From Thiohalophilus sp046483665 (lineage in GTDB: Bacteria; Pseudomonadota; Gammaproteobacteria; UBA6429; Thiohalophilaceae), in assembly GCF_046483665.1 (NCBI RefSeq), contig NZ_JAWOCR010000039.1, positions 32,377 through 96,376 of the forward strand: 64,000 nucleotides of DNA. The letters run 5' to 3'. Positions within the stretch are counted from its first letter, which is position 1. Every line of letters begins with the position of its first letter. Below the pieces are notes generated by a model. That model was not told the origin of the DNA, searched no databases, and saw only the letters and a list, made by a program, of their open reading frames with translations. The translations under genes and the position numbers were made by a program. Shown here in pieces: positions 1-8,955 of this stretch.

Positions 1-40
1 GCCCCTTGAAGAGAGAAGGTGTTTTCTGTATTTCAAAACA

Positions 41-66
41 AAAAGCCCCGTAAAGGGGCTTTTTTA
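41..66. terminator. Bidirectional intrinsic terminator
   Basis: A 9-bp stem (AAAAGCCCC / GGGGCTTTT) closes a GTAAA loop and is followed by a T run on either strand. It lies just downstream of the minus-strand ferredoxin gene, so it probably ends that transcript. It could also end a plus-strand gene that lies left of the window; bases 1-40 hold nothing else recognisable. Confidence 0.85.
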
Positions 67-92
67 TCAGACAGCAGGAACAGAGCAGGATA

Positions 93-341
93 TCAGGAGG
101 CAATCAGCTTCTCATATTTAGCCTGTAACTGTGTTTTGCTTTCCTTATTATCCGGGTCCACGATAATACAATCGACCGGGCAGACATCGATACACTGGGG
201 TTCATCAAAGTGACCGACACATTCGGTGCACAAATTCGGGTTGATCTCGTAAATCTCATCGCCCTGATAAATGGCGGTATTCGGGCACTCCGGTTCACAG
301 ACATCACAATTGATGCATTCATCGGTAATCAATAAGGACAT
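93..341 (-). CDS. fdx: Allochromatium-type 2[4Fe-4S] ferredoxin
   Basis: An 82-aa cytosolic electron carrier with two low-potential [4Fe-4S] clusters. The first Cys set is C9, C12, C15 and C19; the second is C38, C41, then an eight-residue insert, C50 and C54. An extra Cys at 58 (CPVDC) and the C-terminal helix after about residue 62 are hallmarks of the Alvin-type family (YfhL-like), whose usual length is also about 82 aa. An AGGAG ribosome site sits 7 nt before the ATG. It is the last gene of a minus-strand run behind coaD, with 35 bp between them, and is followed by a strong terminator. This ferredoxin-coaD linkage is common in Gammaproteobacteria. The electron partner is not shown by the sequence. 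Confidence 0.95.
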   Translation of the reverse strand: MSLLITDECINCDVCEPECPNTAIYQGDEIYEINPNLCTECVGHFDEPQCIDVCPVDCIIVDPDNKESKTQLQAKYEKLIAS

Positions 342-376
342 GCCGAACTCCTGATAATCTTTCGCACGGAAAAATT

Positions 377-856
377 TTATCGCATCCGCCGGTTCAATGC
401 AGCCACAACTTTCGCGTGGACAAACGGCGATACATCACCGCCCAGCCGGGCAACTTCCCGTACCAGACTTGAGGAAATATAGGAATATTCCTCCGCCGGC
501 GTCATGAACACGGTTTCGATATTCTCGGCCAGGCGCCGGTTCATACTGGCCAGCTGAAATTCATACTCAAAATCCGAGACCGCGCGTAACCCCCGAATAA
601 TCACCGAGGCCTCCTGCTGACGCATAAAATCCACCAACAGGATATCAAATCCACAGACACTCACATTGTTGATATCCTGCAGGACTTCCTGCGCCATGCT
701 GATCCGCTCTTCCAGCGAAAAAACCGGTTGCTTGCCGGTTCCCCCGGCGGCAATCGCCACAACCACCCTGTCAAACAGACGTCCGGCACGCTGGACCAGA
801 TCGCTGTGGCCATTGGTGATCGGATCGAAAGTTCCCGGATAGATCGCAATACGCAT
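377..856 (-). CDS. coaD: Phosphopantetheine adenylyltransferase CoaD
   Basis: Catalyses the penultimate step of coenzyme A synthesis, adenylating 4'-phosphopantetheine with ATP in the cytosol. The 159-aa protein is normal family length. The nucleotidyltransferase signature is visible as YPGTFDPITNGH at residues 6-17, with T14 and H17 matching the T/HxGH motif, and the second nucleotide-binding motif ISSSLVR lies near residue 125. It sits between rsmD (77 bp upstream) and the ferredoxin gene. The rsmD-coaD pairing is one of the most conserved gene neighbourhoods in bacteria and supports co-transcription. Confidence 0.97.
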   Translation of the reverse strand: MRIAIYPGTFDPITNGHSDLVQRAGRLFDRVVVAIAAGGTGKQPVFSLEERISMAQEVLQDINNVSVCGFDILLVDFMRQQEASVIIRGLRAVSDFEYEFQLASMNRRLAENIETVFMTPAEEYSYISSSLVREVARLGGDVSPFVHAKVVAALNRRMR

Positions 857-933
857 ATATCATCCCAACAAGTGAACAGCACTAGTGTAACGCGTCGTCC
901 GCGCCGCGACCATGTCCGGTCAGTATGCGGTTA

Positions 934-1500
934 TTACTGCGTCGGCTGACGACGGGCAAGCTGATAGGCCACCTGCCCTGCCTGCTTGCTACGCGATACC
1001 TGCCAGTTGGCCGGCAGCGCGGGAGACGGCATGTGACTGTCGTATTCGTAGTAGATCCAGGCTTCTCGGGATAGCCAGCTGGCTTCCAGGACGATAAAAC
1101 AGGCTTCCAGTACCCGGGACTGGTAGGGTGGATCGAGAAACACAATGTCACAGGGTTCGGCCGGGCGCTCCAGGTAACGCAATGCTTCTGACTGGCAGGT
1201 CGTCATACCGGGCGCCTGTAAAAGTCGAATATTCTGTTGTAACTGCGATATCACTCTTGGATGGCTGTCCACCAGGGTCACTTGCGATGCGCCACGCGAA
1301 GCTGCTTCAAAACCGAGTGCCCCACTGCCGGCGAACAGATCCAGCACCCGGGCACCGTCGATCACCGGCGCCAGCCAGTTGAACAGCGTCTCGCGCACCC
1401 GATCCGGCGTCGGACGCAAACCGGGGGCGGGGAAAAAGCCCAGCTTGCGTCCGCGCCACTGCCCGCCGATGATTCGAAACTGGTTACGCTGCCCCGCCAT
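934..1500 (-). CDS. rsmD: 16S rRNA (guanine966-N2)-methyltransferase RsmD
   Basis: Uses S-adenosylmethionine to methylate G966 of 16S rRNA in the assembled small subunit. The 188-aa protein has a class I methyltransferase fold: SAM-binding motif I reads LDLFAGSGALG at residues 53-63 and the catalytic DPPY motif is at 123-126. The N-terminal IIGGQWRGRKL segment is the family's RNA-binding start. It heads the rsmD-coaD-fdx run. In many relatives an M16 peptidase pair and ftsY lie next to rsmD, as here. Confidence 0.96.
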   Translation of the reverse strand: MAGQRNQFRIIGGQWRGRKLGFFPAPGLRPTPDRVRETLFNWLAPVIDGARVLDLFAGSGALGFEAASRGASQVTLVDSHPRVISQLQQNIRLLQAPGMTTCQSEALRYLERPAEPCDIVFLDPPYQSRVLEACFIVLEASWLSREAWIYYEYDSHMPSPALPANWQVSRSKQAGQVAYQLARRQPTQ

Positions 1501-1601
1501 CCTGACTGACTCCCGCTAATATATCGTCACGGGTGTTATATCACGCCACCTGAGTTGTACCAATCATGATTACTCTCGAAAGCCACAAGGGAATGACATA
1601 A

Positions 1602-1628
1602 CGTGGCGAGCTCTGCGTCTCTGCGAGA
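1602..1628. repeat. Degenerate GCGAG/CTCTGCG dispersed repeat, single copy
   Basis: The words GGCGAG, CTCTGCGTC and TCTGCGAGA within 27 bases resemble the arms of the inverted-pair repeats at 34101-34308 and 50018-50142. It lies in the 248-bp gap between the M16 gene and rsmD. No matching inverted arm was seen nearby, so this is a solo or decayed copy. Confidence 0.5.
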
Positions 1629-1748
1629 TCATGAGAGGCCTTATAATACAGCTGTGTCTTCTCTCAATAATGAAACGCTCGCCAGGGCGCAGAAACGCAC
1701 AGGAAACAACATAATCCGGGCGCTCTGGATTGGCGAGAATATCAGGAA

Positions 1749-3143
1749 TTATTCACTACTATTTCTGTTGCCGACAGTGACGATGAGCAATTTGTCGGGA
1801 TGGATGCGACGCTGGAAAGCATCGCGAATATCGGCGGCAGTAATTGCCTCGACCTTGTCGTTGAAGGTATCGAGATAATCATGAGCCAGTCCATAAAACT
1901 CAATCATCGAGATATACTGGACAATGTCCTTGTTACTGTCGATGCGCAACGGAAAACCGCCGGTGATGTTCTTCTTGGCGTGCTGTAACTCTTCTGCGGT
2001 CGGGCCCTCGTCGACGAAGCGGGTCAGCACCTCCTGCAACAGGCTCAGCGCCTGTTCGGCCTGATCATTGCTGGTCTGCAATCCCATGATAAACGCGCCG
2101 TTGACCTGTTGCGGAACGAAGTAGCTGTAACTGCTGTAGGCCAGTCCCCGCTCTTCACGAATGGTTTCCATAATTCTGGAACCAAACCCGCTGCCTCCCA
2201 GGATGTGATTGCCGACATACAAACTGAAATAGTCACGATCGCCACGCCGCATGCCGGGCTGTCCTACCAGCAAGTGGGTTTGAGCCGACGGATGAGAATG
2301 GTCCACCCGGTTCGCCTCATCCAACGGTTCCACTTCCGGCAGGGCGGGCGCCGATTCACCGGGCTTCAGTTTTGTTGTGACCTGTTCGGCCAGGGTTTCG
2401 GCCTGCTGACGGTCCAGCTGCCCGACAATGGCGACCACAGCGTTGTTTGCCACCAGGTAACGCTGATGAAATGCTTTCAGATCGGCCAGTTCCATGGCTT
2501 TTATGCTCTCTTCCTTACCCAGGACCGGCGTAGCATAGGGGTGCTGACCAAACAAATGGCGATAAAACAGATCCTCGGCCAGATCCCCGGGCGACTGTTT
2601 CTTATTCTGCAAACCAACCAGCGTGTTACGCCGCACACGGTTGAAAGCCTCATGCGGAAAAGTCGGTTCGGCCAGAATCGTGGCAAAGGTTTGCACGGCC
2701 TGTTCCAGAAGTGCCTCTGTGGTCAGGCCGCGCAGGCTGAAAGCGGCCATATCCCGTTTGACCGACACACCGTAATTGGCGCCGATATTATCGAACCGCC
2801 CGGCCAGTTGATCCGAATCCCACTGCCCGGCGCCTTCATTGAGCATACCGGCGGTAACCTTGGCCAGGCCAGGCAATTCACCATCGCGAGCGCTACCGGC
2901 ATCGAACACCACGCGGACATCGACCATGGGCAGTTCCGACGCCGGCACGAACACCACCCGGGCACCGTTGTCCGTTGTCCAGCTCTGGACCTCAAAACGG
3001 CTATCTGCGCTGACGGGAAGCGTATCGCTGCCATGCTCGAACCGGGCCAGTGTAAAGGTCAATGCCAGAATAGCGATAACGGCCAGGGCAATTTTCCAGT
3101 TCATTCGCTTCATCATGTTTATCATCAGGTTGGCGGTTCTCAA
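1749..3143 (-). CDS. M16 family metallopeptidase-like protein, non-catalytic partner
   Basis: A 464-aa protein with an N-terminal membrane anchor or uncleaved signal (residues about 14-32) followed by two M16 peptidase domains. At the place where active M16 enzymes carry HxxEH this protein reads AGMLNEGAG, so the zinc ligands are absent. Such inactive subunits pair with an active M16 subunit, as in the alpha/beta pairs of processing-peptidase-type enzymes. It overlaps the catalytic gene upstream by four bases (ATGA), which implies translational coupling and a roughly 1:1 complex at the periplasmic face. The substrate is unknown. The ATG at the overlap is the natural start; Met codons 7 and 10 are alternatives. 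Confidence 0.9.
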   Translation of the reverse strand: MRTANLMINMMKRMNWKIALAVIAILALTFTLARFEHGSDTLPVSADSRFEVQSWTTDNGARVVFVPASELPMVDVRVVFDAGSARDGELPGLAKVTAGMLNEGAGQWDSDQLAGRFDNIGANYGVSVKRDMAAFSLRGLTTEALLEQAVQTFATILAEPTFPHEAFNRVRRNTLVGLQNKKQSPGDLAEDLFYRHLFGQHPYATPVLGKEESIKAMELADLKAFHQRYLVANNAVVAIVGQLDRQQAETLAEQVTTKLKPGESAPALPEVEPLDEANRVDHSHPSAQTHLLVGQPGMRRGDRDYFSLYVGNHILGGSGFGSRIMETIREERGLAYSSYSYFVPQQVNGAFIMGLQTSNDQAEQALSLLQEVLTRFVDEGPTAEELQHAKKNITGGFPLRIDSNKDIVQYISMIEFYGLAHDYLDTFNDKVEAITAADIRDAFQRRIHPDKLLIVTVGNRNSSE

Positions 3144-4498
3144 TGTCGGGAGGTGGCTGTCGTTGCTTCAGGCAATTGCTGGCCGTTAAGCGGTAATGGT
3201 TCGAGAATGGTCACGCTGCGATTATTTTTGTGCAGATACTTGCGTGCCACCTGTTGAATCTGTTGCGGTGTGACCGCGTTAATTTTCTCGCGATACACAT
3301 CCATAGTCTGCCAGCCGAGTCCCACGGTTTCCAGAATGCCTATCTGCATGGCCTGGTAGAACATGGAATCCTTTTCATAAACATCGCTGGCAACCACCTG
3401 GGCCTTGATCCGTTCCAGCTCCGACTCCCCGACCGGTTCGTTTTTTAACGCTTCGATCTCGTCAAGCAACGCCTGCTCCAGTTCCGCAATATCATGCCCT
3501 CGTGCCGGTGTCCCGCTGAACATGAACAGGTTATCCTGCCGGGAATAGAGATCATAACCGGCGTCGGCACCGGCGGCGATCTGCTGACCGCGTACCAGTC
3601 GCGACGGCAGGCGCGCGCTGCGCCCACTGCTTAAAATGCCGGCCATCACTTCCAGTGCGTAAGACTCCCACTCCTGTTCAACGGTTTTAAGTACCGGCAC
3701 ATGATAGCCAAACAACAAATAGGGCAATTGGGCCGGCGCCTGTACGACGACTCGCCGCTCCCCCTTTTGTGGCGGTTCAAGCCGTGGCTTGATCGTCGGC
3801 ACATCGACCTGCGGAAGGCGGCCGAAATGTTGTCTGGCCAGGCGATAAACCGCATCTGGCTCGACATCGCCGACGACAACCAGGGTCGCGTTGTTCGGGG
3901 CATACCACTGCTGATACCACTGTTGCAGGTCCTCAACGGTCAGGTTCTCCAAATCGTTCATCCAGCCGATGGTTGGATGCCGATACGGGCTGACCATAAA
4001 GGCAGTGGCATTAAATTTTTCATAGGCCAGGGCGCGCGGGTTATCTTCGGTGCGCAATTGGCGTTCTTCCACGACCACCTGACGTTCCTTGGCGAACTCA
4101 TCCTTCGGCAGGGTCAGGTTACGCATGCGATCGGCCTCCAGTTCAAAACTGATCGCCAGGCGGCTTTTTTCCAGTTGCTGAAAATAGGCGGTGAAGTCCT
4201 TGCTGGTAAAGGCGTTCTCCCGCCCGCCATTTTCAGCGATGATCCGCGAGAACTCCCCGGGCCCGAGTTTTTCAGTGCCCTTGAACATCATATGTTCCAG
4301 CACATGGGAACTGCCGGTGATGCCGTTGTGTTCGTAACTGGCACCAATCTTGTACCAGATTTGGGATACCACCACCGGTGCGCGATGATCCTCTCGCACC
4401 AGCAGCTTCATGCCGTTATCCAGATTGTATTCATGGACCTGGCCCAGTACCGGTAAACAAAACAGTCCCAGCCCGAGCAGAATCAGTATACGTCGCAT
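3140..4498 (-). CDS. M16 family zinc metallopeptidase, catalytic subunit
   Basis: A 452-aa secreted peptidase with a signal peptide of about 19 residues (LILLGLGLFCLPVLG). The inverted zinc motif HVLEH is intact at H65, E68 and H69, and the third ligand is in VVEER near residue 144, the usual spacing. A C-terminal M16 domain follows. It is the first gene of a two-gene operon with the inactive partner. The operon is divergent from ftsY across 134 bp. The family degrades peptides in the periplasm; the physiological substrate cannot be read from the sequence. Confidence 0.93.
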   Translation of the reverse strand: MRRILILLGLGLFCLPVLGQVHEYNLDNGMKLLVREDHRAPVVVSQIWYKIGASYEHNGITGSSHVLEHMMFKGTEKLGPGEFSRIIAENGGRENAFTSKDFTAYFQQLEKSRLAISFELEADRMRNLTLPKDEFAKERQVVVEERQLRTEDNPRALAYEKFNATAFMVSPYRHPTIGWMNDLENLTVEDLQQWYQQWYAPNNATLVVVGDVEPDAVYRLARQHFGRLPQVDVPTIKPRLEPPQKGERRVVVQAPAQLPYLLFGYHVPVLKTVEQEWESYALEVMAGILSSGRSARLPSRLVRGQQIAAGADAGYDLYSRQDNLFMFSGTPARGHDIAELEQALLDEIEALKNEPVGESELERIKAQVVASDVYEKDSMFYQAMQIGILETVGLGWQTMDVYREKINAVTPQQIQQVARKYLHKNNRSVTILEPLPLNGQQLPEATTATSRH

Positions 4499-4632
4499 TG
4501 ATTTATTTGGCCTGTATGAGGGGTTAGTGGCTTACTCAAAACATCAAGCAATGGTAGGATAGTGCGCCTGAAAGGCGGGAACAACCGGTTCCTCCACATT
4601 CCTCGATCACAATCACTACGACCCTGAAATTG

Positions 4633-5628
4633 ATGTTTGGTTTCCGTAAATCTGATTCTGAGAACAGCGACGCAAAAGCCGGCACGCCGGGGTTGTTCGC
4701 CCGTCTGAAACAGGGCCTGTCGCGCACCCGTTCCGGTCTCACCGAGAGCCTGGCCCGCCTGGCCCGCGGCAAAAAGCAGATCGACGATGAATTGCTCGAA
4801 GAGATCGAGACCCTGCTGTTGAGCGCCGACGTCGGCGTGGAAGCCACCCGGCGGATCATCGATGAACTCACTGCCCGGGTGTCGCGCCAGGAACTGCAGG
4901 ACAGCGACGCCCTGCTGGAAGCCCTGCGACAAAACATGCAACAGATTCTGACCCCCTGCGAGGCGCCATTGGCCATTGATACCGCCTGCCAGCCATTTGT
5001 CATCCTGATGGTCGGCATCAATGGTGCAGGCAAGACTACCACGATCGGCAAACTGGCACGACAACTCCAGCAACAGGGCCATTCTGTCATGCTGGCCGCC
5101 GGCGATACCTTCCGCGCCGCTGCCACCGAACAGTTACAAACCTGGGGAGAACGTAACGCGGTCCCTGTCATCGCCCAGCAACACGGTGCCGACAGTGCCT
5201 CGGTCATTTATGACGCCATGGCTGCGGCCCGCTCGCGGGGTATCGATGTGCTGATTGCCGACACCGCCGGACGCCTGCACACCCAGTCCAATCTGATGGA
5301 CGAGCTGAAGAAGGTCCAACGGGTGATGACCAAGCTGGACCCGGCCGCTCCGCATGAAGTGATGCTGGTGGTGGATGCCGGCACCGGTCAGAACGCCCTG
5401 GTCCAGGCCGAGCAGTTTCATAATGCCGTCGGTCTGACCGGGATCACCCTGACCAAACTCGACGGCACCGCCAGAGGCGGGGTAATCTTTGCCATTGCCC
5501 AGAAGCTGGGTATACCCATTCGCTTCGTCGGTGTCGGCGAGAGCATCGAGGACCTGCGCCCGTTCCACGCCGGCGAATTCGTTCAGGCCCTGCTGGGCAG
5601 CGACGCCGGCGAGGCGCAAGAGCAATAA
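4633..5628 (+). CDS. ftsY: Signal recognition particle receptor FtsY
   Basis: GTPase that docks SRP-ribosome complexes at the inner membrane. The 331-aa protein has the N domain (about 40-110) and G domain: P-loop GINGAGKTT at 128-136, DTFRAAA at 158-164, DTAGR at 210-214 and a TKLDG motif near 273. The acidic A domain is very short, about 45 residues against about 200 in E. coli, which is common outside the enterics. An in-frame TTG directly precedes the ATG at 4633; the ATG is preferred. No strong ribosome site is visible. It leads the ftsY-ftsE-ftsX-rpoH order typical of Gammaproteobacteria. Confidence 0.97.
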   Translation: MFGFRKSDSENSDAKAGTPGLFARLKQGLSRTRSGLTESLARLARGKKQIDDELLEEIETLLLSADVGVEATRRIIDELTARVSRQELQDSDALLEALRQNMQQILTPCEAPLAIDTACQPFVILMVGINGAGKTTTIGKLARQLQQQGHSVMLAAGDTFRAAATEQLQTWGERNAVPVIAQQHGADSASVIYDAMAAARSRGIDVLIADTAGRLHTQSNLMDELKKVQRVMTKLDPAAPHEVMLVVDAGTGQNALVQAEQFHNAVGLTGITLTKLDGTARGGVIFAIAQKLGIPIRFVGVGESIEDLRPFHAGEFVQALLGSDAGEAQEQ

Positions 5629-5800
5629 TAAATAAAGCGGCAACCAATAAATGCGTGACCGCGTCAGGCAAACAGACTCAACCAAAGCGTTACGCTTTAC
5701 AGTAGGCAGGTAAAAGGGGAACCCGGGGTGAATCTAAATCAACCATCGAAGACACTGAAGCCACTGAAACCGGCTTTGGCCAGGCAGCGTGCGAGTTTTC

Positions 5801-5828
5801 CTCGTCCCTCGTCCCTCGTCCCTCGTCC
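5801..5828. repeat. Heptanucleotide tandem array (CTCGTCC)4
   Basis: Four perfect copies of a 7-mer end 12 bases before the ATG of ftsE, where a ribosome-binding site would normally be. The same heptad occurs in degenerate form near ompW (58934-58954 inverted, and 59022-59035). Confidence 0.9.
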
Positions 5829-5840
5829 CTTTTATTGCTG

Positions 5841-6512
5841 ATGATTCGCTTTACCTCGGCCAGCAAGCGCTACTCTGGCGGCTATGAAGCACTGACCAAC
5901 GTCAGTTTCCACATGCCGGCCGGGCAGATGGCGTTTTTAACCGGCCACTCGGGTGCCGGCAAGAGCACCCTGCTCAAGCTCATTGCCCTGCTGGAGCGGC
6001 CCAGCCGCGGCCAGGTGCTGATCAACAACCAGAACCTGGCGCGCATCGGTCGCCGTCGCATCCCCTATTTCCGGCGCAACATTGGCATTATCTTCCAGGA
6101 CCACCAGTTATTATTCGATCGCACTGTGTTCGACAATGTGGCCCTGCCGCTCATCATCGCCGGTCAACCGCAGCGCGAGACCGGCCGGCGGGTGCGCGCC
6201 GCGCTGGACAAGGTCGGTCTGCTCGGCAAGGAAAAGGCCTACCCGATTACGCTCTCCGGCGGCGAGCAACAGCGGGTCGGCATCGCCCGGGCAGTCGTCA
6301 ACAAGCCGCCTTTGCTGCTGGCTGACGAGCCGACAGGCAACCTGGACCCGGCCCTGTCCAGGGAAATCATGAGCATTTTCGAAGATTTCAGTCAGGTAGG
6401 AGTGACCGTGCTGGTGGCCAGTCACGACCTGGCCCTGATCTCAAGCCTGCCCTATCGTCGCCTGACCCTGGAGCAGGGCCGGTTGAGCACCGACAGTGAC
6501 CCGAGCGAGTAA
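5841..6512 (+). CDS. ftsE: Cell division ATP-binding protein FtsE
   Basis: ABC-type ATPase that works with FtsX at the septum to control peptidoglycan hydrolases during division. The 223-aa protein has Walker A GHSGAGKST (35-43), Q-loop IFQDHQ near 84-89, signature LSGGEQQ (138-144) and Walker B LLLADEPTG (158-166). The ATG at 5841 gives the usual family length; an in-frame TTG six bases upstream is less likely. There is no good Shine-Dalgarno; the leader is a heptad array instead. It overlaps ftsX if ftsX begins at the GTG at 6496. Confidence 0.96.
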   Translation: MIRFTSASKRYSGGYEALTNVSFHMPAGQMAFLTGHSGAGKSTLLKLIALLERPSRGQVLINNQNLARIGRRRIPYFRRNIGIIFQDHQLLFDRTVFDNVALPLIIAGQPQRETGRRVRAALDKVGLLGKEKAYPITLSGGEQQRVGIARAVVNKPPLLLADEPTGNLDPALSREIMSIFEDFSQVGVTVLVASHDLALISSLPYRRLTLEQGRLSTDSDPSE

Positions 6513-7506
6513 GCCAATGCGCCGCGACCGCCCTGTCCCGTCCCCAAAACCCCGGCGCACGGAATCGCGCCGTAGCGGCCGGCCGGGCCGGCTGCGCATT
6601 CACCTGCTGCGGCATGCCCAGGTATTTTTCTACACCCTTGGCCAGCTCAGTCGCCGACCGGCCTCGATGCTGATGACCGCCGCCGTCATCGGCATTGCTC
6701 TGGCCCTGCCCGCCGGCCTGCATGTGGTCCTCAAAAGCGCCCAGCAACTCAGTGGCGGCTGGGACGAGGCGAGTCAGATTTCCCTGTTCCTGCAGCGCGG
6801 CACTCCCGATAACGAGGCGCGCCGCCTGGTCCGCCAGCTCGAGGAACACCCCCGGATTCGCCAGGTCAGTTACATATCACCCAAACAGGCACTGGCTGAA
6901 TTTCAGCGTCTGTCGGGCTTCGGCGAGGCACTGGACGCACTGCAGGAGAACCCCCTGCCGGCAGTACTGGTGGTCTTGCCGGTAGTCGAGCGAAGCGACC
7001 CATCAGCCACCGAAGCGCTGCTGGGCGAGCTGCGCGAGAACCCGCGCGTGGATCTGGCCCGGCTCGATGTGCAATGGGTCAAGCGGCTCTACGCCATCAT
7101 GGATATCCTGCGCCAGGGGGTCTATGTACTGGCCAGCCTGCTGGCCCTGGCGGTGTTGCTGGTGGTCGGCAACACCATTCGCCTGGCCATTCAGAATCGC
7201 CGGGACGAGATCGTGATCATCAAGCTGATCGGCGGCACCGACGCCTTCATTCGTCGCCCGTTTCTGTATACCGGCTTCTGGTACGGCCTGTTCGGTGCCC
7301 TGATCGCCTGGCTGCTAATCACAATTTCCCTGTGGATTCTCAGCGGACCGGTGGAAAAACTGGCCGGTCTGTATCAAAACAGCTTCAGCCTGACCGGGTT
7401 AAATATCCAGACCACCGTCATATTACTCATCTCGGGCATTGCACTGGGACTGGTGGGTTCATGGATCGCCGTAGGCCGCCATTTACGCGACATCGAACCG
7501 GGCTGA
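6496..7506 (+). CDS. ftsX: Cell division protein FtsX
   Basis: Inner-membrane permease-like partner of FtsE. It has a cytoplasmic basic N-terminus (about 60 residues, rich in Arg/Pro), a first membrane helix near 55-75, a large periplasmic loop (about 75-205) that binds hydrolase activators in the family, and three further helices to the C-terminus. The 336-aa count uses the GTG at 6496, inside the ftsE end; an ATG at 6517, 4 nt past the ftsE stop, gives 329 aa and is equally plausible. Overlap or near-overlap with ftsE indicates coupled synthesis. Confidence 0.95.
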   Translation: MTRASKPMRRDRPVPSPKPRRTESRRSGRPGRLRIHLLRHAQVFFYTLGQLSRRPASMLMTAAVIGIALALPAGLHVVLKSAQQLSGGWDEASQISLFLQRGTPDNEARRLVRQLEEHPRIRQVSYISPKQALAEFQRLSGFGEALDALQENPLPAVLVVLPVVERSDPSATEALLGELRENPRVDLARLDVQWVKRLYAIMDILRQGVYVLASLLALAVLLVVGNTIRLAIQNRRDEIVIIKLIGGTDAFIRRPFLYTGFWYGLFGALIAWLLITISLWILSGPVEKLAGLYQNSFSLTGLNIQTTVILLISGIALGLVGSWIAVGRHLRDIEPG

Positions 7507-7597
7507 CGCCGGAAAATAACCTGAAAATTCGTTACAGATTGCCCTGTTACAGTCGATACCTTGTAGGTTGCAGTAAACAGATTGTCAAAACTCAAAA

Positions 7598-8941
7598 ATG
7601 TCAGATATACATACCCGGATCATGGTGGTCGATGGCTCATCCGTTTCACGGGCGATTCTCGCTCGCATCCTGCGCGAGGAGCTGGACAACGTCGAAGTAA
7701 TGACCTGCGAATCGGGAACCGAGGCACAGGCGCTGCTCGGGCAACAGCATTTTGATCTGATCACCACCGCCATGCTGCTCTCGGACATGGACGGCCTGGC
7801 CCTGAGCCGTGCGGTCCGGGATACCAGGCAGCATCATTACACTCCGGTTATCGTGGTTTCCGGCGATGCCCACGAGCGTTTGCTGCGCGAGGGTTTCGAA
7901 GCCGGCATCACCGATTATTTTGACAAATCCAACGGCTACAGGGCCTTTGGCGACTTCATTAAATCATTTATCCAGCGCAATACCGGACTGGTCGGTCATA
8001 TCCTGTACGTGGAAGACAGCCGGACCGCCGCTGCGGTAACCAGGAAAATCCTGGAAAAGCATGGCCTCAAGGTCACCCTGACTGACAACGCCGAACAGGC
8101 TATCGTGCTGCTGGACAACCCCAATCCCGACACCGGGTTCGACATGGTCATCACCGATTTCTTCCTCGAAGGGGCATTGACCGGCGGGGATCTGCTGCAC
8201 GCGATTCGCGCCCGACTGCACCTTTCACAGCAGGAGCTGCCGGTGCTGGTACTGACCGGCTCCGACGACAAACAGAAGCAGGTCGAAGTGTTCCACGCCG
8301 GGGGCAACGATTTTGTCGGCAAGCCCCTGATCGAAGAGGTGCTGATGGCCCGGGTTCGCTCATTGCTGCTGATCAAACACCAGTATGACGCCCTCAAGCA
8401 ACAGACCGAGGCGATGCGCTGGATCGCCGCCACCGACAGCCTGACCGGCGTGCGCAGCAAGCGCTATCTGCTAGATAAGGGCGAAAGCTACATACAGGAC
8501 CCCGCACACCAGCCGGTCTGGGCCGTGCTGATTGACATCGACCACTTCAAACAGATCAACGACACCCGGGGCCACATCACCGGCGACCATGTCCTGGCCG
8601 AGCTGGGCGAAACACTCAACCAGTGGTTCCCGAACGATATGGCGGTGCGTTTCGGCGGGGAAGAATTCTGCGTGCTGGTCAAAGGAGCCCGGGCTGACGC
8701 CATGCTCGAGCAGGCGGAAACGCTACGCCAGCATATCCAGCAGCTGCGTCCGGCCGGGGTCGATATCACTATCAGCCTGGGGCTCGCCAGCACCGAAGAC
8801 CACCCCGAACTGCCCCTGAGCGAGTTTCTGAACAAGGCCGACCAGGCCCTCTACCACTCCAAGCAGCAGGGCCGAAACCGCGCCAGCCTGTTCGCCAGCG
8901 AAGGGATACAGGCTTCTCCGTGGAACTATTCGAGCCAATAG
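7598..8941 (+). CDS. Two-receiver diguanylate cyclase (REC-REC-GGDEF)
   Basis: A cytosolic 447-aa response regulator predicted to make cyclic di-GMP. REC1 covers about residues 5-125, REC2 about 133-260 and GGDEF about 272-440. In REC1 the aspartate that normally accepts phosphate is replaced by alanine (A58 in DLITTAMLLSDMDG), so REC1 is probably not phosphorylated. REC2 keeps it (D187 in VITDFF). The cyclase motif is GGEEF at 353-357, a functional variant, and no RxxD inhibitory site precedes it. It stands alone between ftsX and rpoH, with no histidine kinase adjacent. Architecture resembles PleD-type regulators. Confidence 0.92.
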   Translation: MSDIHTRIMVVDGSSVSRAILARILREELDNVEVMTCESGTEAQALLGQQHFDLITTAMLLSDMDGLALSRAVRDTRQHHYTPVIVVSGDAHERLLREGFEAGITDYFDKSNGYRAFGDFIKSFIQRNTGLVGHILYVEDSRTAAAVTRKILEKHGLKVTLTDNAEQAIVLLDNPNPDTGFDMVITDFFLEGALTGGDLLHAIRARLHLSQQELPVLVLTGSDDKQKQVEVFHAGGNDFVGKPLIEEVLMARVRSLLLIKHQYDALKQQTEAMRWIAATDSLTGVRSKRYLLDKGESYIQDPAHQPVWAVLIDIDHFKQINDTRGHITGDHVLAELGETLNQWFPNDMAVRFGGEEFCVLVKGARADAMLEQAETLRQHIQQLRPAGVDITISLGLASTEDHPELPLSEFLNKADQALYHSKQQGRNRASLFASEGIQASPWNYSSQ

Positions 8942-8955
8942 TGTTCCACGAGACT

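Noticed and set aside
2109..3257. A 382-codon plus-strand frame opposite the inactive M16 gene
   Set aside because: Shadow of the real minus-strand gene, with low-complexity His/Gln/Arg-rich translation and no domain.
5684..5698. Terminator after ftsY
   Set aside because: AAAGCG/CGCTTT has a 3-base loop and no T run, so it is unlikely to stop transcription; ftsE may be read from ftsY.
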